In this document: positions 63,893 through 64,000 of the stretch, in pieces
Position numbering within the stretch: position 1 is the first letter of the stretch
Layout of the letters: every line of letters starts with the position of its first letter
Assembly: GCA_030652315.1 (NCBI GenBank)
Contig: JAUSAX010000043.1
Span: 1-64,000 of the forward strand
Length of the DNA: 64,000 bases
Reading direction: 5' to 3'
Source of the DNA: Afipia sp.
GTDB lineage: Bacteria; Pseudomonadota; Alphaproteobacteria; Rhizobiales; Xanthobacteraceae
Translations under genes and position numbers: made by a program
The notes under the pieces: model-generated
What the model was told of the DNA's origin: nothing
What the model saw: only the letters and a program-made list of their open reading frames with translations
Database searches by the model: none

Positions 63893-63906
63893 TTGACGTG
63901 GATCAA
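63893..63906. promoter_or_regulatory. FNR/FixK-type box TTGACGTGGATCAA
   Basis: TTGA-N6-TCAA dyad in the divergent region DUF4010 / next CDS. Confidence 0.6.
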
Positions 63907-63964
63907 TGAATATCTAACGGAGATAGGTACCGTTAGAATCTATAGTGAGTGGTGGAGGAATTCC

Positions 63965-64000
63965 ATGTCTGACGCACCGAATCTCGAAGTGCCTGCAAAC
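63965..64000 (+). CDS. Start of a CDS truncated by window end
   Basis: ggaggaattcc ATG TCT GAC GCA CCG... (MSDAPNLEVPAN), good Shine-Dalgarno. Confidence 0.5.
   Translation, partial: MSDAPNLEVPAN

Overview
The window looks like an alphaproteobacterial chromosome segment, probably Bradyrhizobiaceae (for example Rhodopseudomonas, Bradyrhizobium or Afipia). That assignment rests on gene content and codon style only; no search was run. From 1 to 38 kb it is mostly core genome: TRAP transporter, moaA, gph, rpiA, gor, class II DAHP synthase, dgkA, nadE, cysS, cimA, an Atm1-type ABC exporter, psd/pssA, MotA/MotB-like genes, kup, potF-like, and the complete acpXL-type very-long-chain acyl / lipid A cluster. 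A tRNA-Gln(CTG) at 38.4 kb marks the start of an accessory island (38.5-47.2 kb). The island carries a tight three-gene operon (small membrane protein, ThsB/DUF1863-like TIR protein, second TIR protein), a GIY-YIG-like protein, a large serine recombinase with DUF2924, DUF5681, a ParB-methyltransferase and an IS5-type remnant. From 47 to 64 kb there is a repeat-rich autotransporter, a decayed TAXI-TRAP gene, a two-component system divergent from two Met/Gly-rich periplasmic proteins that share a 54-nt promoter module, and a set of membrane/stress genes whose intergenic regions carry FNR/FixK-type boxes (TTGA-N6-TCAA). The best candidate for an undescribed system is the TIR/TIR/membrane-protein operon at 38.8-41.1 kb.
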